Below, in pieces: positions 50,301 through 61,657 of a stretch of 64,000 nt of DNA. Positions within the stretch are counted from its first letter, which is position 1. Each line of letters starts with the position of its first letter. A program made the translations under genes and the position numbers. Source of the DNA: Cyanoderma ruficeps (Eukaryota; Chordata; Aves; Passeriformes; Timaliidae); the NCBI GenBank assembly GCA_008694505.1, contig VZDJ01000052.1:2993245-3057244 (forward strand), read 5' to 3'. Under the pieces are notes generated by a model. That model did no database searches and was not told where the DNA came from. It saw only the letters and a list, made by a program, of their open reading frames with translations.

Positions 50301-51368
50301 GAGCAAGGTAAACTTCAAAGTGCAGCAAAGGCTTTATCAATGTGATTATTTCTGAGCCAAGGATGGCTTGCTTCTAAACCTCCACGCAGCTCTCTAACAA
50401 TTATAGGTGACATGGAAATCACAGTGAGTGTGTACCTTAAGAAAGGTGCTGTCTCAAGATGCACAGCCCTCGATGTGTGTTTGGAGATCTTATTACTCAA
50501 AACATCCTTGAGAGTCAGGGCAGAGCAGGGTGTGACAGTGAAAGGAGGTGCCAGGCTTAATCACAGGGTGAGCTATTCCTTTTGCTTTGAGGAGCACAGT
50601 GATGCCACTGGAGAGAGAAAGAGAGCAAGACATTATTTACTTCCTTCTCATTGTAGTATTGGAGGAGAAATCTCTGTGCTCAGAGGGAATTTTCTGTGAC
50701 ACTGATGGGGCCTGTTAGAGATGTCCTGCCGAGAGTCAGACACAGGCAACACTGTAATTACCTGTTAGCAAGGTGGATATGAGAGACTGGAAAGTGCTTT
50801 GTTAAACTGAATCCAGAGTTCAGTTTAGGTGAGGCCCAAAAGCTGTGCTGTGGGTTCTACCACCTTTTTTTCAGATCGGTACTTCATGAGCTCCTGAGCC
50901 CTCACCCTGGAGACCTTAAGCACCTGAAACTTTCTTTTCTTGTCTGTCCTCTCTCAAAAATTGCCAGAATCTCTCACTTGGAGGGGCAACACCACTTTCA
51001 GGCAAAACACACTAAATATTAAGTGGCCCTGCAGATTCCATGGCCCATTGGGGACATCCTGCTCTGCTGCCTTGGTGCTGCCTGAGTCCCGTGTTGTCTG
51101 GCCCATCCGGGGTTTGGAATATTTCTGGAATATATTGTTGCTGTTGTAACCTCAAGATGTCATTTTAAATGAGTTTCCAAGGGACTGTCATGACCTCTTG
51201 AGATGAGAATTACAATACTGCTACTCTTGGAAGGCCTGTGCTGTTGGACAGTCAGCTGCCTGTTTACAGGCTGCCTTGGAGGCATCATGGAAGTGAAAAA
51301 ACAACATTTATTAGAAGGTAATGGCTGCACTGATTTTTTTTTTTTGTTGTTGTTTGTTTGTTTTGCAG

Positions 51369-51470
51369 TATCCAGAATATGGACAGCACTTTAGAAAAGG
51401 ATCAGCTAAGAAGCTCTATTTGAGCTCTGTCACTCAAGTTATTTACCCTGGATCCACCCCAATAAACTAA
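51369..51470 (+). other. Candidate alternative terminal PLCB1 exon (speculative)
   Basis: A long T/TG-rich tract (about 51332-51364) leads into TTTTGCAG ending at 51368, a very strong 3' splice site. The frame that continues phase 0 from the exon at 5844-5930 encodes YPEYGQHFRKGSAKKLYLSS followed by VTQVIYPGSTPIN and a stop at 51468-51470. An AATAAA at 51461-51466 overlaps the end. The result would be a 33-residue tail replacing the 76-residue 1a tail. Mammalian beta-1b has a tail of similar length but a different sequence. There is no homology support, and acceptors of this quality do occur by chance in long introns. Confidence 0.2.
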
Positions 51471-51917
51471 AGGCAGTATCTGCTGATAGATGAGACTTCA
51501 GGGGAGTTTCTCTGAATTTATTGCATTGAAACTGAGCAGATTCTCCTTTGCTTACAGTGAAGATAGCTTACTTTAGTGATGATGAAAAAGAACCGAATCT
51601 CAGAATCTACCCTTAAAACGCCCATAGAAAGGGGATGTTTTTTCCTATTCATTCTAGCTTGAATTCTTTTATTCATATGCATCATGAGGTGCACAGGTCA
51701 TGCTTTTATGGAGTTATCTAAGAGCCTCTTGACAGCTTAAGAAAGCATTTTATCCACAAAAGCAAATTGTTACATGAAATAATCATCAGAAAGAGGAATA
51801 ATTCCAAGTATGCAGCTTACAAGGCACAGAGCAGGGCTTTGCACGAGAATAAACTTTTGAAGAAACAGGAAACAAGTTACTGTGAAGAAAATCCTTCCAC
51901 AGAATTCAGTGCAAACT

Positions 51918-51946
51918 CTTTCTTTAAATAATTTCTTTAAAGAAAG
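51918..51946. repeat. Perfect 11-bp-stem hairpin
   Basis: CTTTCTTTAAA at 51918-51928 and TTTAAAGAAAG at 51936-51946 are exact reverse complements around a 7-base loop. TTTCTTTAAA also occurs twice as a direct repeat here, so the structure may have arisen by local duplication. Confidence 0.9.
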
Positions 51947-54889
51947 TGCAAGAAATCTGATATTGCTGCTAATAATACAGTTGCCAGTAGGAAAAGATCA
52001 CCAGTTTAGGCTTTTGGTGTAAGGACCTTCTCTAAGCCAGAAGGTTTCAGCAAAGATATTGTACAAGTGTATGTGTGTCTAATACGTGTATAACCTGGGC
52101 AGCACCGATGGCAATCTCACTACCCAAACATTTATTTTTAATCAGTTATTGGAGCAAATGTTGGTTTATTACACAGAAGGTAGATAGGAGTTGCTCATAA
52201 ATGTTAAAATCCAGGCGCCCAGGTCCCAGGTTTCCTCGCGGTCCCGTTGGTTTAATTGAGGTTGCAGTTAATAAAGGCGGAGACACAGATTGATGGAGGC
52301 CCCAAGGTTACAGTCTAGTGCCTTGAGACAGCAGATATTAAAGGGACTCATTTGTGTGGGGACTTGTTGTACCCTCGGGGAGGCAAAGCAAATCACCTTT
52401 GCTTCGATAGGAAGAGACTGAGACATGGCAGATAAGGGAGGCAGTGGGAGGGGCAGTGTCTGTACAAGGGGAGATAACACGGGATGTGTAACCCACTCCA
52501 TGCCTTGGGATGTGCTTCAGGTGATGTTTTTCAAGGACAGTATCTGGACTGTGCAGCCTGTTGGGATGGGAAGGCAGAGGGGCAATAGTGGAGCAAAACT
52601 AGAGCTGGGCCGGCGGCCCTGCTCTCAGGAAAACAGCACGGAGAGATTTTGTGGTGGTGAGATGGGCCTGATGACCTTGTGTGGAGGGCTAGGGAAGCAT
52701 CACCTTCAGGCAGGGAGGCACAGAAGGAGTCTGGGAATTGCGTGCCTGGTATCTCTCATGGTCTGGAAAGTAACCATTGTTGGAAAATGCAGAGATGTCC
52801 TTGTCTGAGGACAGCAGTCACTAGCAGGAGCTTTCCAGTCAGCAGGAAGACATTTCCTGCTGTTGTTTACCTGGTGCTGTTCCTCGTGCCACCTCAGATA
52901 CCAAGTGCCCCTAGGCTCCCCATGATGATCCCACACTCCCACATCTTCTGAGAGGAACCCTGTCTACCTGAATAGTTTCATCTCAGGGTTAGCAAAGTTG
53001 TCTTTAAACTGTAATAAGCCCAGGTGTTACCTTTGTTGGCAAATCCCTTTATGCACCTCTTGATATCACTGGGAGAAAAAAAGGAGCATTTAGGTGCTCT
53101 CTGCACATGCAGATTTAACTCCTTTCCCAGGCCTGGGCAAACAGCTTCCCGAGAACCTGCTGCTCCCAGCTGCTGTCCTAGGGCCATTCTGACAGAGGGC
53201 AGAGAGGTCTCCAGCCGAGTGCTGCAGAGGGACTGTGGCCTTGAGGCATGAGGACATCTGAGCAGTGCTTACTCCTTTGCCTTCCCAGCAGAAATCTGCT
53301 TAGTGGGGGAATAACATGGTCCTTAATAAGGAACTCCTACTGTTTCCAATTAAACAAAAATTGCTGCCTATAAATCACTTGATCCCTGAGCTCTGTTCCT
53401 CAATTTCACTCTCCCTGTTACTGAGCCTCCATCTGCTTTTAACAGTTCTTGCTACTCATATGTCTTTTAATGCTGTATCCCTCCAGAATGGCTTTCTAAT
53501 TAAGTAAGCTCTGAAAATGAAAAGCAGAGGAACAGCAGCCTTCTTGCTCTCTGTACCCTTAATCTGGGAGTCCTCTATGTGCTATTTTGGAAGCTAAATT
53601 GAGGTCGCTGACATTATGCATATTTGTTGTCTGATGCAGGCTTAAAAGCCCCAAATCCTCTATTTAAAATTATCTTTAGGCACATGGGTCAAATATTTGC
53701 AGGAAGAAAAATAAGTATTTGTAGCTTTAGCAGATTTAGAGAAGGAGGGGAGGAGAGAGAAAGAGGCCCCAGTCCCAGCCCACTGTTGCTTTTGCAATCT
53801 GGTTTCACTGACCACTGAAAATATCAATGTTGCTGGTGTTAACAAAATAAACATTTCCAATGACACGTGATAAGGAAAATGGGAGCTTAGCTGAACAGAA
53901 ATCCCCTGGAGAGGTTGGAGCCCCCCTTGGGTTACAAATGGTGCAGTGACCAGTTACTGCCTCTTGTCAAAATACATTCTGCTGAAATTGCACAGAAGAA
54001 ACAAATGCTGTTGAGCTTTTCATCAGTAAAACAAAAAGAACAGACACTGTCCATGTGAAATTAAATAAAATCCTGCATGTGGGCAGTGCCATGGTAATTA
54101 TAGATACAAATGAGTATCCCATTTCTACTGCTGAGTAAATGCAACAGTCAGATACCAAAAGAGTAATTTTTTAATATGTTTTGCTGCACTGTGCCTCAAG
54201 GAGAAATAAAACAACTTTAAATTGTCTCACATTTGAAATCTTAACTCAAAAATTGTGAAAAAAAACTTGAGAATAAAGAGTTTACTGTTGGAAATGTCAG
54301 AGATTGTTGGGGATACTAAACTATTTAGTCCTCGGAGTCTATTTTTACCTAAATTGTTGAGCCAGGATATTCGAATAATTTTCCATTCATAATTCACTGC
54401 ATCATTCAGGGAAAGAAAGTCATCAGGAAAACAAAATAAGATAAATTTAAAAGGAGATATAACAGAAACACCAAACTCAAAAAGCTGCCTTTAGAGAAAA
54501 ATTCCCAGTGGAATGGAAAAACCTGAGGCTTAAAAAAGTAACTTATTTGGAGTCATATCAAAGATTTGTTTCATCAAAATAAATATAGCCAAAATTAATG
54601 TTTTTGTTGCAACAAAACCGTGTTTCGGTGGGAGTTTTTTCACCAAAATATGTAATTGGTTGTATTTCATGCATAACTTTCTCAAAACGTTTTTGGCTGA
54701 AGATTAATTCTTGACATGCCTTTTAAGTAGTGCCCTTACGTTATTTTTGAGTTGCAAATATATTTTTAAAAACCCGTGTGAGCTGGAAAGAATCCCAGTG
54801 CGGATGGAAGTGGGTTGGTTTTGCATCAGATAAGATGTAACAGCAGGAGAAGGATGCTGCCAGGTCACAGGCCAAGCCTGCCGTGTCCC

Positions 54890-55220
54890 AAGCCATGTGG
54901 GGACGGAAGACAGGGGGAAGCAGTTTGGAAAGCCCTCGCGTTGGTGGCTTCTGAAAGGTCGCTCTCAGGGTACAAGGGGAAGGAGCAGCAGCGTTCACAT
55001 CCAGGACTTCAAAGGTGTTGCAGGAAGGGAGAGGGGCTGGACGTGTTTCCCCTCGGTTTCCTTTTCCCTTGGAGTGCACGGCGGGGTGAGGTGGAAGCGG
55101 GGCTGTGTGGGCCGGCCGTGTCCACCTCCTGTCCCCAAGGCCTGCTGGTCACTTGTGCTGGCAGCACAGCGCGTTGCCCACGTGACCGCTTTGGTTTGGT
55201 TCTTGCTGGGAACGGGAGTT
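54890..55220. promoter_or_regulatory. Intronic CpG-enriched patch (weak CpG island)
   Basis: By eye about 17 CpG dinucleotides fall in roughly 325 bp, in clearly G+C-richer sequence than the flanks, including GGCCGGCCG, CACGGCGGGG, CAGCGCGTTG and CACGTGACCGC. The surrounding intron is CpG-poor. The patch lies about 4 kb upstream of the terminal exon. It could be an intragenic promoter or enhancer, or simply a GC-rich island without function. No coding sequence is recognisable, although ORFs on both strands cross it because the patch is poor in stop codons. Confidence 0.4.
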
Positions 55221-58200
55221 CATTAGATCACTTTGAAAGCGTGCAAGAGTCTACAGGGGCACCCTTCTCCTGCAGGAGCATCTAAACCCACAACCTCTGC
55301 TTCTGCAATCCTTTATTGATCACAGTCACTGCTTTTAGTGCTGTTCATTTGGGAGTTCTAATAGTAACAGCTAGGTATAAATATAAATGTAAGTAGTTTT
55401 AATAATACCATTTGTTTCCTTTTCTGAGTGTGTTTCCCGTGCTTTAAGCTGAACAACCATACCTGTTGTCCACTCCCACTTTCCAAGGAAGGGCTGATAG
55501 GCCTTTTCCCTGACTGATGACCTTTTTGGAAAGTGGTTGTAGCCAAGGATGCCGAAGAGCCCTTTGAATGGGGAGGAAACATGAGCCCATGAGCTGGGCA
55601 TCTGGCTGGCCACCAAGAGCTCTTTACAGCTCACCTGTAATGCCCTGCTCATGTCCTGTCCCTCAGCTCAGGGCTGTGTTGGTTGGACTCAAGGTGCAGA
55701 TGGTGTTTGTCCCGGGCAGTTTTTGTGTAAAGCTGAGGTGAGCATCAGCTGGCATTTTTTAACTTGCACTGTTGGGTAAAAAAAGTAAGAGGTAGGAGAT
55801 GGAAACACATATTCAAGAGCTTCTGGCCATAGCCATCAAGAGTGACTAACACATTCATCTCCTGTCCCCAAGGACCCCGTTGCAAACACCTCAGGATGGT
55901 TCTGAATTTTAAAGTTTTAACTCACTCCTTGTCAGTAAAGGACATGGGAGTGAGAGCTACCTGAACAAGAAATAGTGTCCAGCTGTGGGACACTAAAGCT
56001 ACATGGAGGTGACATTCATGTTGTTTTTGTTGTGGGTTAAGGAGAGGACAGAGGATCTCTTAAGAGGGCAGGTAGTGAGATAACAGAAGGGAGAAGTTTG
56101 TTACATGTTAATGAGGACAGTGGTCCAGATAATGATCTGCCCGTCTAATCATCGGTCTCATTCCCTCCCCTTGTCTGACTCCAAAATCCTAACAGCAAGT
56201 GTAGGTCACCTTGTTTAGTAGCTAGAGAGCAGAGAAATTGGGGTAGGTGGACTTGTGATAGGAAGCAACCCAAGGGGACAGCAAACTGAGTGGAAGGCCA
56301 CCCTGCGGTGGAGTCTGGTGAGGTGCTGGTTGAGCAGAGAGGTTTTTACTCCTACACTAACGTGGCACCTTGTCTTGCCGTCAGCCAGCCAAATGAGAGA
56401 TGTGTGTGGCTACTGCTGCTTCTGGGAGGGCAGCTTTCTATTCACTGCCATGAACTGTAATGTCTCTGTAAAGGCACGGAATAAATACAAGGACACTGAG
56501 GCTTTTAAAAGAAAAACAACTGGATTTCTTTAAGCCAGCTGGTTTTAAGCAGGCAATCTGTTTCTTTAACCTTGTGGGGTAGCTTGGGGGCCAGGGAATG
56601 GATGGGATCTGAGGGGCTTGTCAGATGCTGAGCAAGGGGAAGGACTGACAGTGTCTTTGGAGTCAAAAAGAAAACTAATTTTTACTGATGCGGTTTTAAT
56701 CAACCCTCCTTGTCTGCTGTCTGCTCCTTCTCAACTAATGTCAACCTTCTCATGATTAGATATCTATATAGACTGTCTCTGGAGACCGAGAGGTAGCTCC
56801 AGATTGATGTCATTTCTATTAAACACTTGACTTAGGGGGAATTAGCCACTGGAGGCGCTTTAAGAGAATATTAGACACAATTGTTATCTAACAGCATGCT
56901 TATGGTTGCACAGGGTTCAGATAACATTCAGTTTCTGAGGGATTTCAAATATTTCTTTTGCTTTTAAACCTAATTAAGCAAATCGAGGTTCTGAAGCAAG
57001 TTGAGAGTCAGGAGACTTTTCCCTGACTTAGGATACTACAGACCTTCTTCTATACCTGAGGGGCCCAAACTTCACAAATACCATGTACAACAAGGAGGTG
57101 GGGGAAATGCAGAAGCTCATCTCTGCCTTGGGCAGTCCTGTGTTTTTAAGCAGCACAGGTATTTAGCCATGAATGTAACCCCAAGCACGACTGCACCATG
57201 AAAGAAGATCTTTAGCCTAGAATTTAATCTCCGGTTTTGCAGAGTGACCTACGTGAGTGCCGTGCTGCCGACACTCCAGCCAGTGCAGATGTGATCTCTG
57301 AGGGGCTGAGGAGCTCCCTGGGCAGCGGGAGTGGAGTCCTGGGGCGGTGGTGAGCAGGGCAGAGAGGGAAGATCAGCACCAGTTTTCAATTTTCTCCACC
57401 AGCCACCCTATGGCAGTGTTCATCTGATGATGCCTGTACTTGCGGAAGTGTTTGCAAAATGGAGACTAAAGGAGGATCCCTTCAGAAAATTTGTATCTAG
57501 ACATAAAGCCAGAAAACAAAGGTGTTTGGGAAAAGAAGAAGGGTGTTACGATAATTATTAACTACCACAGTGACAACTATATATTTCTAGCTGATAAAAA
57601 TATATATTTTAGAGGCAGGGTGTGTTTTAATGGAACCATTTGTGCCTCAGACTTGGTTCTTACCCTAGGTGGAAAACCAAGGCCAGGACATCAGGAGAAT
57701 TGCCAGAAAGAAGGCAGGAAGAGAGTTTAGCAGGGAAACCAAAAGGAAAAAGAACAGATCTTAGATCTTGAGGAAGAAAAACTGCAGATTTTGTCTAATT
57801 AAGGAATGTAGAACTAGAGCGGGTGAGCTAAGGACATTGATTTGCACATCAGGAGAAAGGAGAAGAGGCCTCACAAAAATAAAGTCGGAGATGCAGGATG
57901 AAAACCAGGGCAGAAGCATGGGGAATGGGATTGGAAGGGCTCAGAGGGAGGGGTAGTGATAGAGTCACACGGTGTGTGTGGACAGGTCAAGGATGGTAAG
58001 ACTAGGATAGGCCATAATGTTCAAGTGAAAATTTGCATTGCCTATTGAGAGCTGTTGCAGTGGGGTGAAGGAGACCTGAAACTGCACAGGATAGGCCTAG
58101 AGCCAAAGGATCAGAATTCCTAGCACCTTTATCCTGGAAATCCTGGGAAAATACATAGCTGAAAACACAAATGCCTAAGAAACTATTGCAAAACTGCTGC

Positions 58201-59142
58201 AGCTACAGTTAGCAGAACCTGACTCCCTCTTTTTAAGAAGGTGGGTAGATGATGGATGGATGGATGGATGGACGGACAGATGGAGCGGGTCTGGCTTTGG
58301 AACTCACCCCTTTTGCTTCCTGCTGTGCTCATATTGGTCATGATGAAAAAATTGGCTTTGTCTTCAGTTGAAACTTTGATACACATTAATGTTTTTTAAA
58401 TAATGGATCATGCAGATCCTAACATGGGTACTAAAAACAAAGGCTGTACTAATAAATACTGGGAAAGGACCCACTGCTTCCTGAAGACTGATAGCCAGAT
58501 TTCTTTCTGCATGCCTTTTGCATCCTGTTGATGATATGACACTTTTTCCCCAGTAATGTCCAAGACATTCTGCATTAATCTGATAATGTAACTTTCCATG
58601 ATCTAGCCCTAAGAAAAGAAATTTAACTTGTTTTCCCTCCCTTTCTGACTCCCTTTGACAACTGATTTTTTCCTAATGGTTTCTCCAACCCAAGAAATCT
58701 GGCAAAAGCTGTTTTATTGTTCTCAGAGCAACGTTTGTGGTGTGTTTGATGTGTGATTAACTACCTGAAGCTCAATGAAGGCCTTGCTCTTTCAAAGGCT
58801 TATCCGTGATCCATACTACACCTGAATGGGGTCTTGTCAAAGCCAGTGGGAGTATGGACACCGGTATGGTTAAATCCACATGTATTTGAAGGATTTGGGT
58901 ACCCAAGGATGGTACCCAAAACCAGCCCTATGACTGCACGTTCCTCCAGCTTTGCAATGACTGCATGGAAATTAATAGGCACTTTGGATGCGTGGTGCTA
59001 ATACGGGAAAGAAGGGAACATGTTTTTGAATCGTGCAAAAATGCCTTGTTCATTCCCCTCCTGCCTGGTGTGGTACTTTCCCCATCCTGTAGCACTGCTC
59101 CCATCAGATACACCTGAAGACAGCTTGTCTCTTTTATTGTAG
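55221..59142 (+). other. PLCB1: PLCB1 last intron, segment 4, ending at the terminal acceptor
   Basis: This is unique intronic sequence with a GGAT microsatellite at 58248-58283. It ends in a T-rich tract and TTTTATTGTAG (acceptor AG at 59141-59142). I see no gene or confident transposon. Confidence 0.8.
58248..58283. repeat. GGAT tetranucleotide microsatellite
   Basis: About five GGAT units are followed by diverged GGAC and AGAT units. It is a simple intronic repeat. Confidence 0.92.
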
Positions 59143-59373
59143 TTGCAGGTGGAACTTGATCAGGAGTATCAAGACAAATTCAAAAGACTGCCTTTGGAAA
59201 TTCTGGAGTTCGTACAGGAAGCCATGAAAGGGAAAATCAGTGAAGATGGAGACCACAGTTCTGCCCCCTCTTCCCTGGCATCTGACAGTGGAAAATCAAA
59301 TCATAAACCTCCACAAAGTGAAGAGGAATTGGAAGAAGATAATCAAGAAAAAGTGTTTGATACTACTTTTTAA
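59143..59373 (+). CDS. PLCB1: PLCB1 terminal coding exon (beta-1a C-terminal tail)
   Basis: After acceptor TTGTAG, 76 codons and a TAA stop (59371-59373) encode the PLC-beta-1a-specific tail. It begins [20 protein letters not shown] and continues [15 protein letters not shown], nearly identical to mammals. The tail then diverges into a serine-rich stretch ([17 protein letters not shown]) and an acidic segment ([12 protein letters not shown]), ending FDTTF. The human equivalent has 75 residues, so there is one extra residue here. The last four residues, DTTF, fit a class I PDZ ligand (Ser/Thr at -2, hydrophobic at 0), where mammals have DTPL. The exon starts in phase 0, in agreement with the 5844-5930 exon. 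It is certain that this is the 1a tail. Confidence 0.97.
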   Translation: MQVELDQEYQDKFKRLPLEILEFVQEAMKGKISEDGDHSSAPSSLASDSGKSNHKPPQSEEELEEDNQEKVFDTTF

Positions 59374-59634
59374 CTGCCCAAGAAACAATCAGTGCGCCAG
59401 GGCGCACCATTCCCAACTGCCCATCTCCACTCTCCCGGGGTGAGCTGCTGCTGGAGCGCTTCGGGAGGCAGGAGGAATCTGCATTCAAGTGCACATTTCC
59501 CCAAAGGAACATTTTATAAAAAAGTATTCTGCAAAGGTCTTCATTCTCATTCTTCATCTGATTATTATTCTAAAGCTTAGCACAGTTGTAATGGGAAAAT
59601 TAATATGTTAACCTCCCTCTTCTCTTTGTTTTTC

Positions 59635-59651
59635 TTTTTTTTTTTTTTTTT
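59635..59651. repeat. T homopolymer (17) in the 3' UTR
   Basis: This uninterrupted T run is transcribed as a U-tract in the PLCB1 3' UTR. It could bind U-tract proteins such as ELAV or TIA-type factors, which is inference from composition only. Confidence 0.85.
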
Positions 59652-60087
59652 GGCCAATTTACAATGGTAATTTTCTGGCCATGTTCACTGTTAAGAATGT
59701 TTAATGAAGACCAGTGTATTGTACAGAGACAAATGTGTGCAGATTTCCTTTTGGAATGCTAGTGCAAAGTGCTCCAAACTAATAGAGATCCTGGCGAATA
59801 TTACAACAGTACTTAATCATATTTGTTTCCTTCTTTATAACTGCACCTTGACAGCTGTACCATCCTTTTACATTTGCACTGAAACATTGGATCCTTTTTA
59901 GCTCTGCAAGCACTGGTGGCTTGCTGTCTTGATATTATGTTTATCCCATGGAGAGACATATATTTGCTGCTGAAAATTCTTGGAACTGTGGGGGACGAGA
60001 GGAAAACGGAGAGAAGAATCCGCGTGGAGATTGTCAGTGTCTGTGTCCGTCTGTGTTTGTTACACCGTGTGAGTGCATATATGTTTG

Positions 60088-60103
60088 TATATATATATAT
60101 ATA
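60088..60103. repeat. TA dinucleotide repeat in the 3' UTR
   Basis: Eight TA units are followed by diverged TA- and CA-rich sequence. It overlaps a Pumilio-like TGTATATA at its left edge. Confidence 0.9.
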
Positions 60104-61129
60104 GAGCTATATGTGCACACACATCTGTCTATATACACACACAGCATGTTGCTATTTGGAGTTGATGTGGTCTCTTGGCCAAATGAAATGTTTCAGGGAT
60201 CTGTGGGTAAGGAGAATCTTTCCGGGAGCTAACATCTGGGTTATACTGCTGTAGAATAATCATGGAATCATAGAATTCTTTTTTGTGGTGTTAGTGTTGT
60301 AAATCAAAGTAGTTTTAGAATATAAATTTGATATATATTTTGCAGACTCGAAAGTATTGATTTTAAGTATCATATTTTAAGCTTACTGAATTTGATAGGA
60401 TGATAAAATGTTTAGGACTACAGTATTTGAAATCTAACAGAATCTTCCATTATTTTTAAGACTGAGGCTCAGTTTTACTAAGGTCTAAACTTTAAAAGCA
60501 AAGTATAAAAACCTGACCACTGTTATTTAAAAATGTATATTAATCTGTTTAACTGACTTGTTAAAATAAGAACAATCAAAGTTAGTGTACTGTATGATAT
60601 GCATGAGAGAAGTAACAGCACATTCTGAGAAATTTCTATCAGACGACAGAGAGACTTTGTGAAAGTCAGGATATTTGAAAGGGTAGAGAAATGCTGTTCT
60701 CTGGATTCCCATCCTAACAGAAATCAGAATTACCAAACACCTCAGACAGATTGGGATTCATACCCAGGCCAGTGCGGGATCCTTCCCTCCTTGGCAGCAG
60801 TGCCCTGGGGCAAAGCAGAAAGCAGCTCAGAAGCCCCAGATTGGCCTCCAGACACTTGATCCTGCAAATTTGTGTTTTCCTGCACTGCTGGGCTCAGGAT
60901 CTGGGAATAACATTCACATTCATATTTGCAAGATCAGGGCCTTACTTAGGATTAAACAGCAATTGGAGAAAGCAATCAGTTAATAGGGAGGCATTTTAAC
61001 ACATCATAACAATTAAGTTACCTTTACTTCCATTCCCTCAGGATTTTAGTACTTAAAGTAACTTATTTTATTTAAATTTAAGCAATAAAATACAAATCAA
61101 GGTTAAGTTTTCAGTTAAATAATGGTGTG

Positions 61130-61141
61130 TATATATATATA
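61130..61141. repeat. Second short TA repeat in the 3' UTR
   Basis: Six TA units follow GTG, forming a second TGTATATA at 61128-61135. Confidence 0.85.
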
Positions 61142-61651
61142 AGTTCAGATCTTGGAAAACAAACAGTATTTTGATGTTTCCTTTTTAAACTTAAAGCAGA
61201 AAGAAAGAAAAATTGCACATTGTTTGGAGATCATATTTTGAATTAAACTGTCCTGGTTTATGATGATGAAATCAGTGCACATGAAATTCAAAAATCTGAC
61301 TTTCATCTTAACGCTAGGAAAGGTGACTCCTCTGCTAATCCTAGTTTTGCACTTTGAAATCAATCTTAATCACTCATTGAAAATGTAGAGTCGAGATATA
61401 ATGCTGCATTTTATAAAGTTAAAACGACGTATTGTCTAAATTATTACAAGAATAAACTGATAGCAGTGTTCATACTAAAACTGAAACTATTGCATTATAG
61501 AAACCGTTGTACAGCGCAGGCTTTTTGGGAAAATCCTGGCTCCTCTGGATCTGTGACATTCCCGGGGACTTCAGAGGAGCCAGGACTTCGCCACAGTCTT
61601 CAAAGAAACTCGGGCAAATACCAATTAACCTTTTGTTTATATTTAACAAGA

Positions 61652-61657
61652 AATAAA
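61652..61657 (+). terminator. PLCB1: Possible proximal polyadenylation signal
   Basis: This is a canonical AATAAA about 2.3 kb after the stop codon. The hexamers at 61084-61089 and 61451-61456 are equivalent candidates. Use of any of them would shorten the 3' UTR and remove the Pumilio-type site at 62296. Confidence 0.35.

Larger units (their letters stand above)
34902..54889 (+). other. PLCB1: PLCB1 last intron, segment 3 (no gene seen)
   Basis: About 20 kb is mostly unique. Notable items are a 20-bp direct repeat at 40773-40830, T runs at 39473-39487 and 44310-44325, a candidate terminal exon at 51369-51470 with an AATAAA, and a perfect hairpin at 51918-51946. ORFs up to 182 codons (minus strand 46616-47164) have no recognisable domain. 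I see no RNA gene. Confidence 0.75.

Noticed and set aside
52200..52850. GC-richer stretch with ORFs, considered as an LTR or retroviral remnant
   Set aside because: I could not identify LTR ends, a primer-binding site or any gag/pol-like residues.
55676..55700. GGTTGGACTCAAGG, resembling a CR1 segment
   Set aside because: The flanking CR1 landmarks are absent on both sides.
57234..57262. TTTTGCAG followed ten bases later by GTGAGT (possible micro-exon)
   Set aside because: A 10-base exon would shift the PLCB1 frame, and there is no homology support.
60257..60277. AATCATGGAATCATAGAATT in the 3' UTR, resembling a minus-strand CR1 tail
   Set aside because: Only about 20 bases match and the expected GGTTTGGGTTGGAAG block does not follow, so it is too short to call.
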